Below, piece after piece: positions 52,360 to 60,254 of a stretch of 64,000 bases of DNA (positions are counted from its first letter, which is position 1; each line of letters begins with the position of its first letter). Below the pieces are notes generated by a model, which had not been told where the DNA came from, did not search any database, and saw only the letters and a list, made by a program, of their open reading frames with translations. The stretch covers positions 1-64,000 of the forward strand of contig JAWODZ010000126.1 in assembly GCA_046483025.1 (NCBI GenBank). Reading direction: 5' to 3'. A program made the position numbers and the translations under genes. The DNA is from CAYUAG01 sp046483025 (GTDB lineage Bacteria; Zhuqueibacterota; QNDG01; CAYUAG01).

Positions 52360-53031
52360 ATGAAAGAGAGAATCATCAAGTACAAAGGCAGGGATATTGA
52401 CGTCTATTTTACGGTTGATCGCTGTACCCATGTTGCTGAGTGTATCCGGGGTTCCCCGGACGTATTTAATGCGGGCAGACGTCCCTGGATTATGGCTGAT
52501 GCTGCAGAATCCGATAAAGTAGCAGAAGTAATTCAACGTTGTCCTACCGGAGCTTTACATTTTAAAAGAAAAAACGGAGGATCAGAGGAGGCGGTTCCTG
52601 CTGAGAATGCAGTTCGAATTTGTCGGCATGGCCCTCTGTACCTGAAAGGTGATCTGAAGCTGAAAAATTTTGACGGATCATCGATTTTAACAGATACCCG
52701 TATTGCTCTGTGTCGGTGCGGTGAATCCCGGATAATGCCTATTTGTGATAAAAGTCATGCTTTTACCGGGTTCCGGGACAAGGGAACATTTGCTCGAGGA
52801 AAAATACAGCAGAATTCAGACCAGGGATCACTTACTGTTACTCTCACAAAAAATGGACCTCTTCTCCTGCAGGGACCGGTGGAAATACTGGATCCGGAAG
52901 GTGAACTATGCTTTAAAGGAAAAACTGTTACCCTGTGCCGTTGCGGTCAGTCTCAGAATATGCCTTTCTGCGACGGAACACATGTAAAGGCAGGTTTTAA
53001 AACCAAAAAAGATGTTGTGTTACATCATTAA
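52360..53031 (+). CDS. Iron-sulfur protein: divergent 4Fe-4S domain plus two CDGSH motifs
   Basis: This 223-residue protein has an N-terminal divergent ferredoxin-like domain (about 1-70; RCTHVAECIRGSPDVFN, RCPTGALHF). It carries two CDGSH-type 2Fe-2S modules: LCRCGESRIMPICDKSHAF (about 110-130) and LCRCGQSQNMPFCDGTHVKA (about 195-215). The three-Cys-one-His pattern (C-x-C-x(n)-C-x3-H) is visible in both. Such proteins are thought to handle electrons or iron-sulfur clusters. The gene follows the DJ-1/PfpI gene by 6 bp, so they are probably co-transcribed, and the metal-export island follows. Confidence 0.92.
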   Translation: MKERIIKYKGRDIDVYFTVDRCTHVAECIRGSPDVFNAGRRPWIMADAAESDKVAEVIQRCPTGALHFKRKNGGSEEAVPAENAVRICRHGPLYLKGDLKLKNFDGSSILTDTRIALCRCGESRIMPICDKSHAFTGFRDKGTFARGKIQQNSDQGSLTVTLTKNGPLLLQGPVEILDPEGELCFKGKTVTLCRCGQSQNMPFCDGTHVKAGFKTKKDVVLHH

Positions 53032-53047
53032 ATAAGGAGTTTGAAAA

Positions 53048-54214
53048 ATGGCAACAGATCCTATTTGCGGTATGAAAGTAGATGAAAAGCATGGATTAAA
53101 ACTCACTCATGAAGGTAAAACCTACTATTTCTGCAGCCAGCATTGTATGGAAAAATTTATTGAAGAAAACCAGATAACCGGAGTTCAATGTACTGAATGC
53201 GGTCCGGAAGCAAAGCAGCCTTTTTACCGCAATAAGCTGTTTATTGTTGTTTCCGCATTAGCAGTACTGTCGTTATTGTCTTTTTGGATTCCTTTTCTAC
53301 AAGCCTTCCGCAGAGAATTATTCGACTATTTCCGAATGATCTGGTGGGCAATTCTGCTGGGGCTGGTTCTTGGAGGTGTGATCGATTATTTTATTCCCAG
53401 AGAGTATGTCTCCCATGTACTTGCCCGGCCCTCCAAACGAACCATTGTTTATTCCGTATTTGTGGGATTTCTCATGAGTGCCTGTTCCCACGGAATACTG
53501 GCCCTTGCCATTCAGCTTTATAAAAAGGGAGCTTCGGTGCCGGCAGTGGTGGCCTTTCTCTTGGCCAGTCCCTGGGCAAATATGACTCTGACTATTATGC
53601 TTATTGGTCTTTTCGGACTCAAAGCTCTCTTCATTATCCTCTCTGCCATTGTAGTCGCAATTATTACCGGACTGATATTTCAGGTTCTGGAAAAGGCAAA
53701 GCGGGTGGAAACCAATCCTCATTCAATTCCTTTTGATGAAAAATTTTCCATTGTGCAGGACATTAAAAAAAGAGTAAGACAAACCAAGCTAACCTCTTCT
53801 ACAGTGGGAGAAGCTTTCAAAGGGATTTTTCAGGGGATAGTCAGCCTGAGCAATATGGTTCTGTGGTGGATTCTGATTGGTATGGGGCTGGCGAGTTTGG
53901 CCGGAGCCTATGTTCCCAGTTCTTTTTTTGTGAACTATATGGGCCCTACCATTGCGGGACTTCTGATTACTCTGGCTTTTGCTACTATTATTGAAATATG
54001 TTCCGAAGGCTCGGCTCCCATGGCTTTCGAGATTTTCAAACAAACTGCCGCCTTTGGCAACAGTTTTGTGTTTCTTATGGCTGGTGTGGTTACTGATTAC
54101 ACCGAGATCGGACTGTTATGGCATAATGTAGGGAAGAAAACCGCAATTATGCTTCCAGTGATCACAGTTCCTCAGGTGATCTTACTCGGTATGCTGGCTA
54201 ACTGGCTGTTTTAG
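53048..54214 (+). CDS. YHS-domain permease (PF03773/ArsP-type predicted metal exporter)
   Basis: The 388-residue protein has an N-terminal YHS domain (about 1-45; DPICGMKVDEKHGLKL and FCSQHCMEKF), a metal-binding treble-clef-like module. A linker with CTECG precedes a permease of about eight membrane segments with AFLLASPWANMTLTIMLIGL and CSEGSAPMAFEIF. Members of the permease family include arsenic and copper/zinc exporters. The conserved region carries SACSHGILALAIQLYKKGAS, a likely transport site. AAGGAG precedes the ATG. Gene order (CDGSH, permease, RseC-like, YHS-flavoprotein, CopB ATPase) supports metal efflux; the substrate is inferred, copper being most likely. Confidence 0.82.
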   Translation: MATDPICGMKVDEKHGLKLTHEGKTYYFCSQHCMEKFIEENQITGVQCTECGPEAKQPFYRNKLFIVVSALAVLSLLSFWIPFLQAFRRELFDYFRMIWWAILLGLVLGGVIDYFIPREYVSHVLARPSKRTIVYSVFVGFLMSACSHGILALAIQLYKKGASVPAVVAFLLASPWANMTLTIMLIGLFGLKALFIILSAIVVAIITGLIFQVLEKAKRVETNPHSIPFDEKFSIVQDIKKRVRQTKLTSSTVGEAFKGIFQGIVSLSNMVLWWILIGMGLASLAGAYVPSSFFVNYMGPTIAGLLITLAFATIIEICSEGSAPMAFEIFKQTAAFGNSFVFLMAGVVTDYTEIGLLWHNVGKKTAIMLPVITVPQVILLGMLANWLF

Positions 54215-54373
54215 ACATCTAAGATGGAAAATCCTTGCTATTCGGAATCGACATTGGATTGGTAATCGAAATCGAAGGGAAAATAATGTTTCTTTGATGA
54301 ATGATAACAGCTATAATGATGATTGGATATATCATTAAATTTTAAACATGATTGACAAAAAACGGGTGGTGAC

Positions 54374-54799
54374 ATGAAAGAAATTGGGATAATTGTGGAT
54401 GTAAAAAAAGATAAGGGGATTGTGCGGCTGAGTTCGAAAAAGGAATGCAGGCATTGTTCTATGAATCAGCTTTGTCAAAGTACGGATCCCGGGAATAGAG
54501 TACTTGAAGTCGGACTTGGAGGGAAAAACTATCAGGTTGGAGATTGTGTGCAAATCATGACATCTGCTAAAAGCTATATGACTGCTGCTGCATTGGTTTT
54601 CATGGTACCTCTGATTATTTCAATTGCAGGTTATGCTTTGGTGTATTCCATTACCAGGAGTCAGGGATGGGGAATTGCCGGTTTTACAGGATTCCTGGTT
54701 CTTTCCGGATTTTTTCTTTACTGGTTTGATAAAAGGTTTGGAAAGAAACGATTTTTCGAACCGCGTATCATTGGGAAAGTGAACAGGAGTCTGGGGTGA
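54374..54799 (+). CDS. RseC/SoxR-reducing-complex-like membrane protein
   Basis: This 141-residue protein of the RseC/MucC family has an N-terminal Cys-containing module (GIVRLSSKKECRHCSMNQLCQ) and two membrane segments (AAALVFMVPLIISIAGYALVY and GIAGFTGFLVLSGFFLYWF). RseC proteins are associated with the Rnf-like SoxR-reducing complex, but the rest of that complex is not visible here. In this context a role in redox or metal homeostasis is plausible. It follows the permease after 160 bp with a weak hexamer repeat in the spacer. The ribosome site is poor (GGTGGTGAC). Confidence 0.82.
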   Translation: MKEIGIIVDVKKDKGIVRLSSKKECRHCSMNQLCQSTDPGNRVLEVGLGGKNYQVGDCVQIMTSAKSYMTAAALVFMVPLIISIAGYALVYSITRSQGWGIAGFTGFLVLSGFFLYWFDKRFGKKRFFEPRIIGKVNRSLG

Positions 54800-54893
54800 A
54801 TCTCTGGATAAAGGGATAATTTATAAAAAAATGAAATGAGAAGGTCGGGGCATAATGAGTAGAAAAAATCAATAAGGTTAATGAGGTGTTTCA

Positions 54894-55994
54894 ATGTTTA
54901 TTGATCCTGTATGTGGTATGGAAATAAAGGATGATACATATTCCCTGTTGAGGAAAGGCAGACTATATCACTTTTGTTCTGAAGGATGTATGAAGCGGTT
55001 TAAAAAGTCAAAAGGAAAGTACATTAAACGAAAAGATTACGATCTTATTATTATTGGAGGAGGACCTGCTGGATTGACAGCAGCTGTCTATGCATCCATG
55101 CAACATCTGGATACTTTTCTCATCACCAAAGATATCGGTGGTCAGGCCATTGATAGTACAAAAGTTAAGAATTATATGGGATTTGATTTTATTACAGGAC
55201 CGGAACTGACCTCTAAATTTCAAAACCAATTTCTTCACACCCATTTCATCGATCATCGAATTGGTGAGGTCATTGCTATTGAGAAAAAAGAGAATCGGTT
55301 CTTGCTCCGAACCAGAAATGGAGAAAACTACATTGCCCTTTCCATTATTCTGACGACCGGCATGCAGAGAAAAAAACTTGGAGTACCTGGTGAGGAGAGA
55401 CTTCAGCGCCAAGGGATTTTTTATAATCGGGTTCAAGATACCGGCCTCTTGGAGGATATTCCAGTAGCTGTGATCGGTGGTGGCAATACAGGCGTTCAGG
55501 CAGCATTGGACTTATTCAAGGTGGCTTCTAAAGTAACTCTGATTACTTTCGAAGATTTAACTGCCGACGCTCATTTGAAAAAAGATATTCAACGGTCACC
55601 TATACAGGTGTTCACACAGTATGCGGTTGTATCTATCGAAGGAGAAGATCGAGTCAAAGGAGTTGTTATTAGGCCTCGGTCAGGAGGCAAGACGATTTCT
55701 ATTGAAGTGGGAGCAGTTTTTGTTGGGATTGGTTTAATGCCCAATACTTCACTAGTATCCAAACTTCTAAAAAGAAACAAATTAGGAGAGGTCGTCATCT
55801 CAAAGGATTGTTGGACTTCTGTTCCTGGAATTTTTGCAGCTGGCGATGTTACGGATGTTCATGATAAAAGAATCGTTATCGCTTCGGGAGAGGGTGCAAA
55901 GGCAGCACTTGCTGCCCATCGTTATTTGAAAGAATTGAAGAGGAGTAATTCAAATTTTAATAAAGGAAAATTGGAGGATGTTGATTATGAATAA
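54894..55994 (+). CDS. YHS domain fused to a thioredoxin-reductase-like flavoprotein lacking CxxC
   Basis: This 366-residue fusion has an N-terminal YHS domain (about 1-45; DPVCGMEIKDDTYSLL and FCSEGCMKRF). A pyridine-nucleotide/FAD flavoprotein follows (IIIGGGPAGLTAAVYA, IGGQAIDSTKVKNYMGF, VAVIGGGNTGVQAALDL, GIFAAGDVTDVHDKRI). In thioredoxin reductase a CxxC pair precedes the second GGG motif; here residues 174-182 read GIFYNRVQD with no cysteines, so disulfide reductase activity is unlikely by the known mechanism. NAD(P)H-dependent reduction of a metal or protein partner near the YHS domain is a possibility. It overlaps the CopB ATPase gene by 8 bp. Confidence 0.85.
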   Translation: MFIDPVCGMEIKDDTYSLLRKGRLYHFCSEGCMKRFKKSKGKYIKRKDYDLIIIGGGPAGLTAAVYASMQHLDTFLITKDIGGQAIDSTKVKNYMGFDFITGPELTSKFQNQFLHTHFIDHRIGEVIAIEKKENRFLLRTRNGENYIALSIILTTGMQRKKLGVPGEERLQRQGIFYNRVQDTGLLEDIPVAVIGGGNTGVQAALDLFKVASKVTLITFEDLTADAHLKKDIQRSPIQVFTQYAVVSIEGEDRVKGVVIRPRSGGKTISIEVGAVFVGIGLMPNTSLVSKLLKRNKLGEVVISKDCWTSVPGIFAAGDVTDVHDKRIVIASGEGAKAALAAHRYLKELKRSNSNFNKGKLEDVDYE

Positions 55995-58074
55995 ACCTCC
56001 GGATTCAAGAAATAAGGATTACCAACAACATGATGAGAAGAATATGGGGCGTAAGAGGCATAAAGGTCAAAAGATACATGAATCGCATGACCAGCAGGTA
56101 CACTCTAATCATAACAGGCATCATGATCACCATGCCCACATGGTGGCTGATTTTCGCAAACGGTTCTGGATTTCCCTGGGAGCAACCATCCCTATTTTGA
56201 TCTTGTCGCCCATGATTCAGGGTTTTTTGGGTTTTACACAGGCGCTTGATTTTCCGGGGGATGTGTATGTATTATGGACTCTTTCCTCGTTTGTTTACTT
56301 TTACGGCGGCTGGCCCTTTCTCAAAGGACTTTTTAATGAACTGCAAAAGAAACAGCCCGGAATGATGACCTTGATTGCGGTTGCTGTTACTACAGCTTAT
56401 GGTTACAGCAGCATAGTTGTTTTCGGTTTGAGCGGAAAGGTTTTTTTCTGGGAATTAGCCACGCTTATCGATATCATGCTTTTGGGGCACTGGATTGAAA
56501 TGAAGTCGGTCATGGGTGCTTCCCGCGCCCTGGAAGAGATTGCCAAACTCATGCCTTCCGACGCCCACAAAGTCATGGAGGACGGAAGTACCGAAGACGT
56601 TCCCATCGAAGAGCTCCAGCCCGGGGACAAGGTTCTGATAAAACCGGGAGAGAAAGTTCCGGTCGACGGAGAGGTGGTGGAAGGCGAGAGCTCGGTGAAT
56701 GAGGCCATGTTGACCGGAGAATCCAGGCCGGTGGAAAAACAAACCGGGTCCAGAGTGATCGGTGGTTCCCTTAATGGTGAAGGCGCAATCACTACAGAAG
56801 TACAAAAAACAGGTAAGGATTCTTTTTTGTCCCAGATGATCGATCTGGTGGAACAGGCTCAGAAAAGCAAATCCAGAAGTCAGGATCTGGCCAATCGTGC
56901 TGCTTTATGGCTTACTATCATTGCCCTTACAGTGGGAGTGATCACTTTGGCAGTATGGCTGGTTATCCTGGAAAGGGACTTTTCTTTTGCACTGGAAAGG
57001 ACGGTGACAGTTATGGTGATCACCTGTCCTCATGCCCTGGGACTTGCAGTACCCTTGGTTGTTGCTGTATCCACCGCACTTTCCGCCAAGAACGGCCTTC
57101 TTATACGGGATCGGGCTTCTTTTGAGAGAGGACGTAACATCCAGGCAATCATCTTTGACAAAACCGGTACCCTGACCAAGGGTGAATTCGGTGTAACTGA
57201 TACAATTTCATTTTCTGATGGAATGGATGAGAAAAAATTACTTGAATATGCTGCTGCAGTGGAAGCACATTCAGAACATCCTATAGCAAAAGGAATTGCT
57301 GCTTCAGTTGAAAAACCACCTGGTGTCAAGGATTTCAAGGCTATACCCGGAAAAGGTGCCCAGGGTCTGGTTGAGGGAAAGCAGGTCAAAGTTGTAAGTC
57401 CTGGTTTTCTCAGAGAAAATAATATGTCCAGGCAAGATGAGAGGATCGACACATTCAATTCCCAGGCGAAAACCGTGGTTTTTGTGATAATTGATGGAGA
57501 TCTCAAAGGGGCTGTTGCACTGGCGGATATTATCAGGGAGGAATCCAAAGAAGCTATCTCCAGACTCAAGGGAATGGGAATAAAGTGCATGATGCTCACT
57601 GGTGACAACAATCTGGTCGCCAAGTGGGTTGCAGAGGAGATAGGTCTGGATGAATATTTTGCTGAAGTTTTGCCCCAGGATAAAGCTGAAAAAGTTAAGG
57701 AGGTTCAGTCACGGGGGTTGATTGTGGCAATGACCGGAGACGGTGTCAATGATGCTCCAGCCCTTGCCCAGGCCGATGTGGGCATTGCTATCGGCGCCGG
57801 GACGGATGTTGCAGTCCAAACAGCTGATATTATACTGGTTCACAGCAATCCCCTGGATGCTGTGGCCATTTTGGATCTTTCCCGGGCTACTTACCGGAAG
57901 ATGGTACAGAATCTGGGATGGGCAACCGGTTACAATGCTTTTGCCATCCCTTTAGCTGCCGGAATTCTATTCAAATACGGTATACTTTTGAGTCCTGCAG
58001 CAGGTGCTATTTTAATGTCATTGAGTACAGTAATTGTGGCCATCAATGCAAGATTTTTAAAGATTAAGCATTGA
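55987..58074 (+). CDS. copB: Copper-exporting P-type ATPase, CopB/P1B-3-like
   Basis: This heavy-metal P1B ATPase exports copper (or silver) from the cytoplasm. The 695-residue protein starts with a His-rich segment (NHNRHHDHHAHMVADF). Eight membrane segments are predicted. The transmembrane motif is CPH (Cys347-Pro-His349 in VITCPHALGLAVPL), typical of CopB-type rather than CPC CopA-type pumps. The phosphorylated Asp391 is in FDKTGTLTKG; MLTGESRPVEKQTG, HSEHPIAKGIA and MTGDGVNDAPAL are also conserved. The ATG at 55987 is chosen because GGAGG lies 9 bp before it. It overlaps the YHS-flavoprotein gene by 8 bp. The YHS proteins nearby may feed it metal. Confidence 0.95.
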   Translation: MNKPPDSRNKDYQQHDEKNMGRKRHKGQKIHESHDQQVHSNHNRHHDHHAHMVADFRKRFWISLGATIPILILSPMIQGFLGFTQALDFPGDVYVLWTLSSFVYFYGGWPFLKGLFNELQKKQPGMMTLIAVAVTTAYGYSSIVVFGLSGKVFFWELATLIDIMLLGHWIEMKSVMGASRALEEIAKLMPSDAHKVMEDGSTEDVPIEELQPGDKVLIKPGEKVPVDGEVVEGESSVNEAMLTGESRPVEKQTGSRVIGGSLNGEGAITTEVQKTGKDSFLSQMIDLVEQAQKSKSRSQDLANRAALWLTIIALTVGVITLAVWLVILERDFSFALERTVTVMVITCPHALGLAVPLVVAVSTALSAKNGLLIRDRASFERGRNIQAIIFDKTGTLTKGEFGVTDTISFSDGMDEKKLLEYAAAVEAHSEHPIAKGIAASVEKPPGVKDFKAIPGKGAQGLVEGKQVKVVSPGFLRENNMSRQDERIDTFNSQAKTVVFVIIDGDLKGAVALADIIREESKEAISRLKGMGIKCMMLTGDNNLVAKWVAEEIGLDEYFAEVLPQDKAEKVKEVQSRGLIVAMTGDGVNDAPALAQADVGIAIGAGTDVAVQTADIILVHSNPLDAVAILDLSRATYRKMVQNLGWATGYNAFAIPLAAGILFKYGILLSPAAGAILMSLSTVIVAINARFLKIKH

Positions 58075-58129
58075 ATAAAATACGAAAATTTGAATCGCAT
58101 CTATTAACTATAAAAAGAGGGGTATGGTA

Positions 58130-58840
58130 ATGAACGTAAAATTGGTTATTTTGATTTTTGGAATCTTAATATTTAATCTACAGTTTGCTCATACTCAACA
58201 TATTGAAGAAGAGCATGAAGATCATTTTCTGCATCCATTTCTGGCTCATATGGCACTCCCGGACAGGCCCGGTGAAATTAGTGTCAGAGTGTCTCCGTTT
58301 CAAGAACGTTTGGGTGTGGAGACGATTCAAGACATTGGTGTCCATATTGAAGCAGGAATTTTACCAAGACTGGGCCTTCATGTCAGGAATGATGCGATAA
58401 AAGAAGGTCCTTATACGGAAATGATGATCATGTACGCTCTTATCCAAAATACTTCACTGAGTAGAGGTATCAGTCTATTTGGTCAGTTAAGTATACCGAC
58501 AGGCCCGATTGAGTCCAATCGGAACAGGACATTGTTCGGATTAGCAGCCAGGGAAACCTTGAAAAAATTCGTTATCATCAATACAAATGTTCATATTGAT
58601 GTCAAAGAGGAGATGGCAGATATTGGAAGTTCTTTCGTATTTCGGCTATCGGAAAAATTATATCCTATCTTTGAAGTACATGGAGAAATAGGAGAAGAAG
58701 AAACACATGCATCCGGCTTGTTTGCTTTAAAATTCAGGGTTAAACAACATACTGGTCTGGGATTTGGGTTCCAATTTCCCTTCAGTGGACATAAAGAATA
58801 TGATACCCAATTGCTGGCCACTTTCGATTTGACTTTTTAA
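58130..58840 (+). CDS. Exported protein of unknown function, possible outer-membrane barrel
   Basis: The 236-residue protein has a signal peptide (VKLVILIFGILIFNLQFAHT). An acidic His-containing stretch (EEEHEDHFLHPFLAHMALPD) follows, and then alternating strands ending in FDLTF, suggesting a beta-barrel. Strand-like segments include VRVSPFQERLGVETIQDIG and GLGFGFQFPFSGHKEY. I do not recognise a named family. It lies between the copper ATPase and the SHOCT genes, so a role in metal handling at the envelope is plausible. The ATG at 58130 is 7 bp after AGAGGGG; an in-frame ATG at 58124 is too close to that site. Confidence 0.7.
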   Translation: MNVKLVILIFGILIFNLQFAHTQHIEEEHEDHFLHPFLAHMALPDRPGEISVRVSPFQERLGVETIQDIGVHIEAGILPRLGLHVRNDAIKEGPYTEMMIMYALIQNTSLSRGISLFGQLSIPTGPIESNRNRTLFGLAARETLKKFVIINTNVHIDVKEEMADIGSSFVFRLSEKLYPIFEVHGEIGEEETHASGLFALKFRVKQHTGLGFGFQFPFSGHKEYDTQLLATFDLTF

Positions 58841-58860
58841 TATAAAGGAGGAGATCAAAT

Positions 58861-59064
58861 ATGTTCGGAGGAATGATTATTATCTGGATTTTTATAGTTG
58901 TAGGAGTTATCTGGTTGATCAGATATTTGACTGAACAAAAAAATATGAAAAATAATGAAATGGAAAAAGAAACCAGCGCCCTGGATATATTGAAAATACA
59001 ATATGCCAAGGGTGAGATCAACAGAGAAGAGTTCAAGAAACGTAAAAAAGATTTAGAAAATTAA
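58861..59064 (+). CDS. Small membrane SHOCT-domain protein 1
   Basis: This 67-residue protein has one N-terminal membrane segment (MIIIWIFIVVGVIWLI) and a C-terminal SHOCT motif (ALDILKIQYAKGEINREEFK and KRKKDLE). SHOCT domains are short helical hairpins found at protein ends, often in oligomerisation. It lacks the His/Trp-rich N-terminal start of its two neighbouring paralogs. AAAGGAGGAG precedes the ATG. The three SHOCT genes plus DUF302 form a compact set after the copper genes. Confidence 0.85.
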   Translation: MFGGMIIIWIFIVVGVIWLIRYLTEQKNMKNNEMEKETSALDILKIQYAKGEINREEFKKRKKDLEN

Positions 59065-59086
59065 AAAATTGAAAGGAGTGAAAATT

Positions 59087-59320
59087 ATGCATGACTGGGG
59101 AATGATGAACTGGGGCTGGGGCGGTATGATTGTTCAATTGCTTTTCTGGATAGTTATTATTGTTGCTATTATCTGGGCAATCAGGCATTTTACCGGACCT
59201 GGTCGAAGTGATGGATCTGCTTCCGGCAGTGAATCGGCTCTGGATGTACTGAAAAAACGTTACGCCAGCGGAGAGATCGACAAACAAGAATTTGAAGAAA
59301 AGAAAAGGGATATTTTATGA
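59087..59320 (+). CDS. Small membrane SHOCT-domain protein 2
   Basis: The 77-residue protein starts MHDWGMMNWGWGGMIVQLLF, a Met/His/Trp-rich head before a single membrane segment (LFWIVIIVAIIWAI), then SHOCT residues ALDVLKKRYASGEIDKQEF. The Met and His residues could contact copper or another soft metal at the membrane face; this is inference. The ATG at 59087 has AAAGGAG 9 bp before it. Its stop overlaps the DUF302 gene by 4 bp (ATGA). Confidence 0.85.
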   Translation: MHDWGMMNWGWGGMIVQLLFWIVIIVAIIWAIRHFTGPGRSDGSASGSESALDVLKKRYASGEIDKQEFEEKKRDIL

Positions 59321-59712
59321 AAAAAACTTCATATGCATTCACCAAAACAGTAAATAGAGATTTTGACCAAACCATTCAGAAACTTACGGAAGAATTGAAA
59401 AAGGAGGGTTTTGGTATTCTGACTGAGATTGATGTTCAGGCTACTCTTAAGAAAAAACTGGATGTTGATTTCAGGCCTTACAAGATTCTGGGTGCTTGTA
59501 ATCCTTCCTTTGCCTATAAAGCCTTACAGGCGGAAGAACAGATCGCATTAATGCTGCCCTGTAATGTTATTGTGTATGTGAATGAAGAGAAAGAAACCGT
59601 AGTCGCAGCTATTGATCCGGAGGCCTCAATGACGGCAATTGATAATCCTGAATTACAGGGAATCAATAAAGAAGTTCAGACCAAGCTCAGATCAGTGATT
59701 GAGCGATGTTGA
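59317..59712 (+). CDS. DUF302 domain protein
   Basis: This 131-residue protein matches DUF302, an alpha/beta domain with the pattern FDQTIQKLTEELKKEGFGIL, TEIDVQATLKKKL, YKILGACNPSFAYKALQ and MLPCNVIVYVNE. The Cys residues in GACNP and LPCNV are conserved in many members and could bind metal or ligand. DUF302 genes occur often with copper or redox proteins, but function is undefined. It is coupled to SHOCT protein 2 by an ATGA overlap and followed 47 bp later by SHOCT protein 3. Confidence 0.9.
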   Translation: MKKTSYAFTKTVNRDFDQTIQKLTEELKKEGFGILTEIDVQATLKKKLDVDFRPYKILGACNPSFAYKALQAEEQIALMLPCNVIVYVNEEKETVVAAIDPEASMTAIDNPELQGINKEVQTKLRSVIERC

Positions 59713-59759
59713 GAGAATAAGAAAAGATTAAAAAATTTTTGTAAGGAGGTGAACGAATT

Positions 59760-59996
59760 ATGCACGGATGGGAGTTTATGCACTGGGGCTGGTTTGGTTT
59801 TATTGTGCAGATTATTTTCTGGGTAGCAATCATACTGCTTATAGTATGGGTGGCAAAGAAAGTCACAGAGTCAGGTTCCGGAGATCGATCTTCTTCTGCG
59901 GGAGAATCAGCCCTGGACATTTTGAAAAAAAGATATGCCAAGGGAGAGATTGACAAAGATGAGTATGAAAAAAAGAAAAAGGACTTGACTGCATGA
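59760..59996 (+). CDS. Small membrane SHOCT-domain protein 3
   Basis: This 78-residue paralog of SHOCT protein 2 starts MHGWEFMHWGWFGFIVQIIF, with a similar His/Met/Trp-rich head, membrane segment (IIFWVAIILLIVWVAK) and SHOCT end (ALDILKKRYAKGEIDKDEYE). A full AAGGAGGT ribosome site precedes the ATG, suggesting strong translation. Repeated paralogs with the same head imply a specific interface rather than drift. Confidence 0.87.
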   Translation: MHGWEFMHWGWFGFIVQIIFWVAIILLIVWVAKKVTESGSGDRSSSAGESALDILKKRYAKGEIDKDEYEKKKKDLTA

Positions 59997-60254
59997 AAAA
60001 TGTACTCATTGGGAGGTCAGATTATTATTAGTTGTAACTGTTGCAAAAGTTATTTTATGTCTTTTCAAGAAGCACAGTGATCAGGCAATCTCCTGACATA
60101 GAGTGAGAATTCAGGTGGTTATTGTACAAAAAAAATTCTTGCTATGATAAGATGAGTACTTTTTTTATCAGTCACCAAAAAGGGGGTGGTAACTAAAGAT
60201 GAATTTGAGTAATGTAACTAAACTGTACGTTAATATTTTAAAGGAGAGATAATT

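Noticed and set aside
60199..60252. 17-codon ORF before the Met-rich gene
   Set aside because: It has only a loosely placed G-rich site upstream, no recognisable sequence, and it ends in the ribosome site of the next gene; a leader peptide is possible but unsupported.
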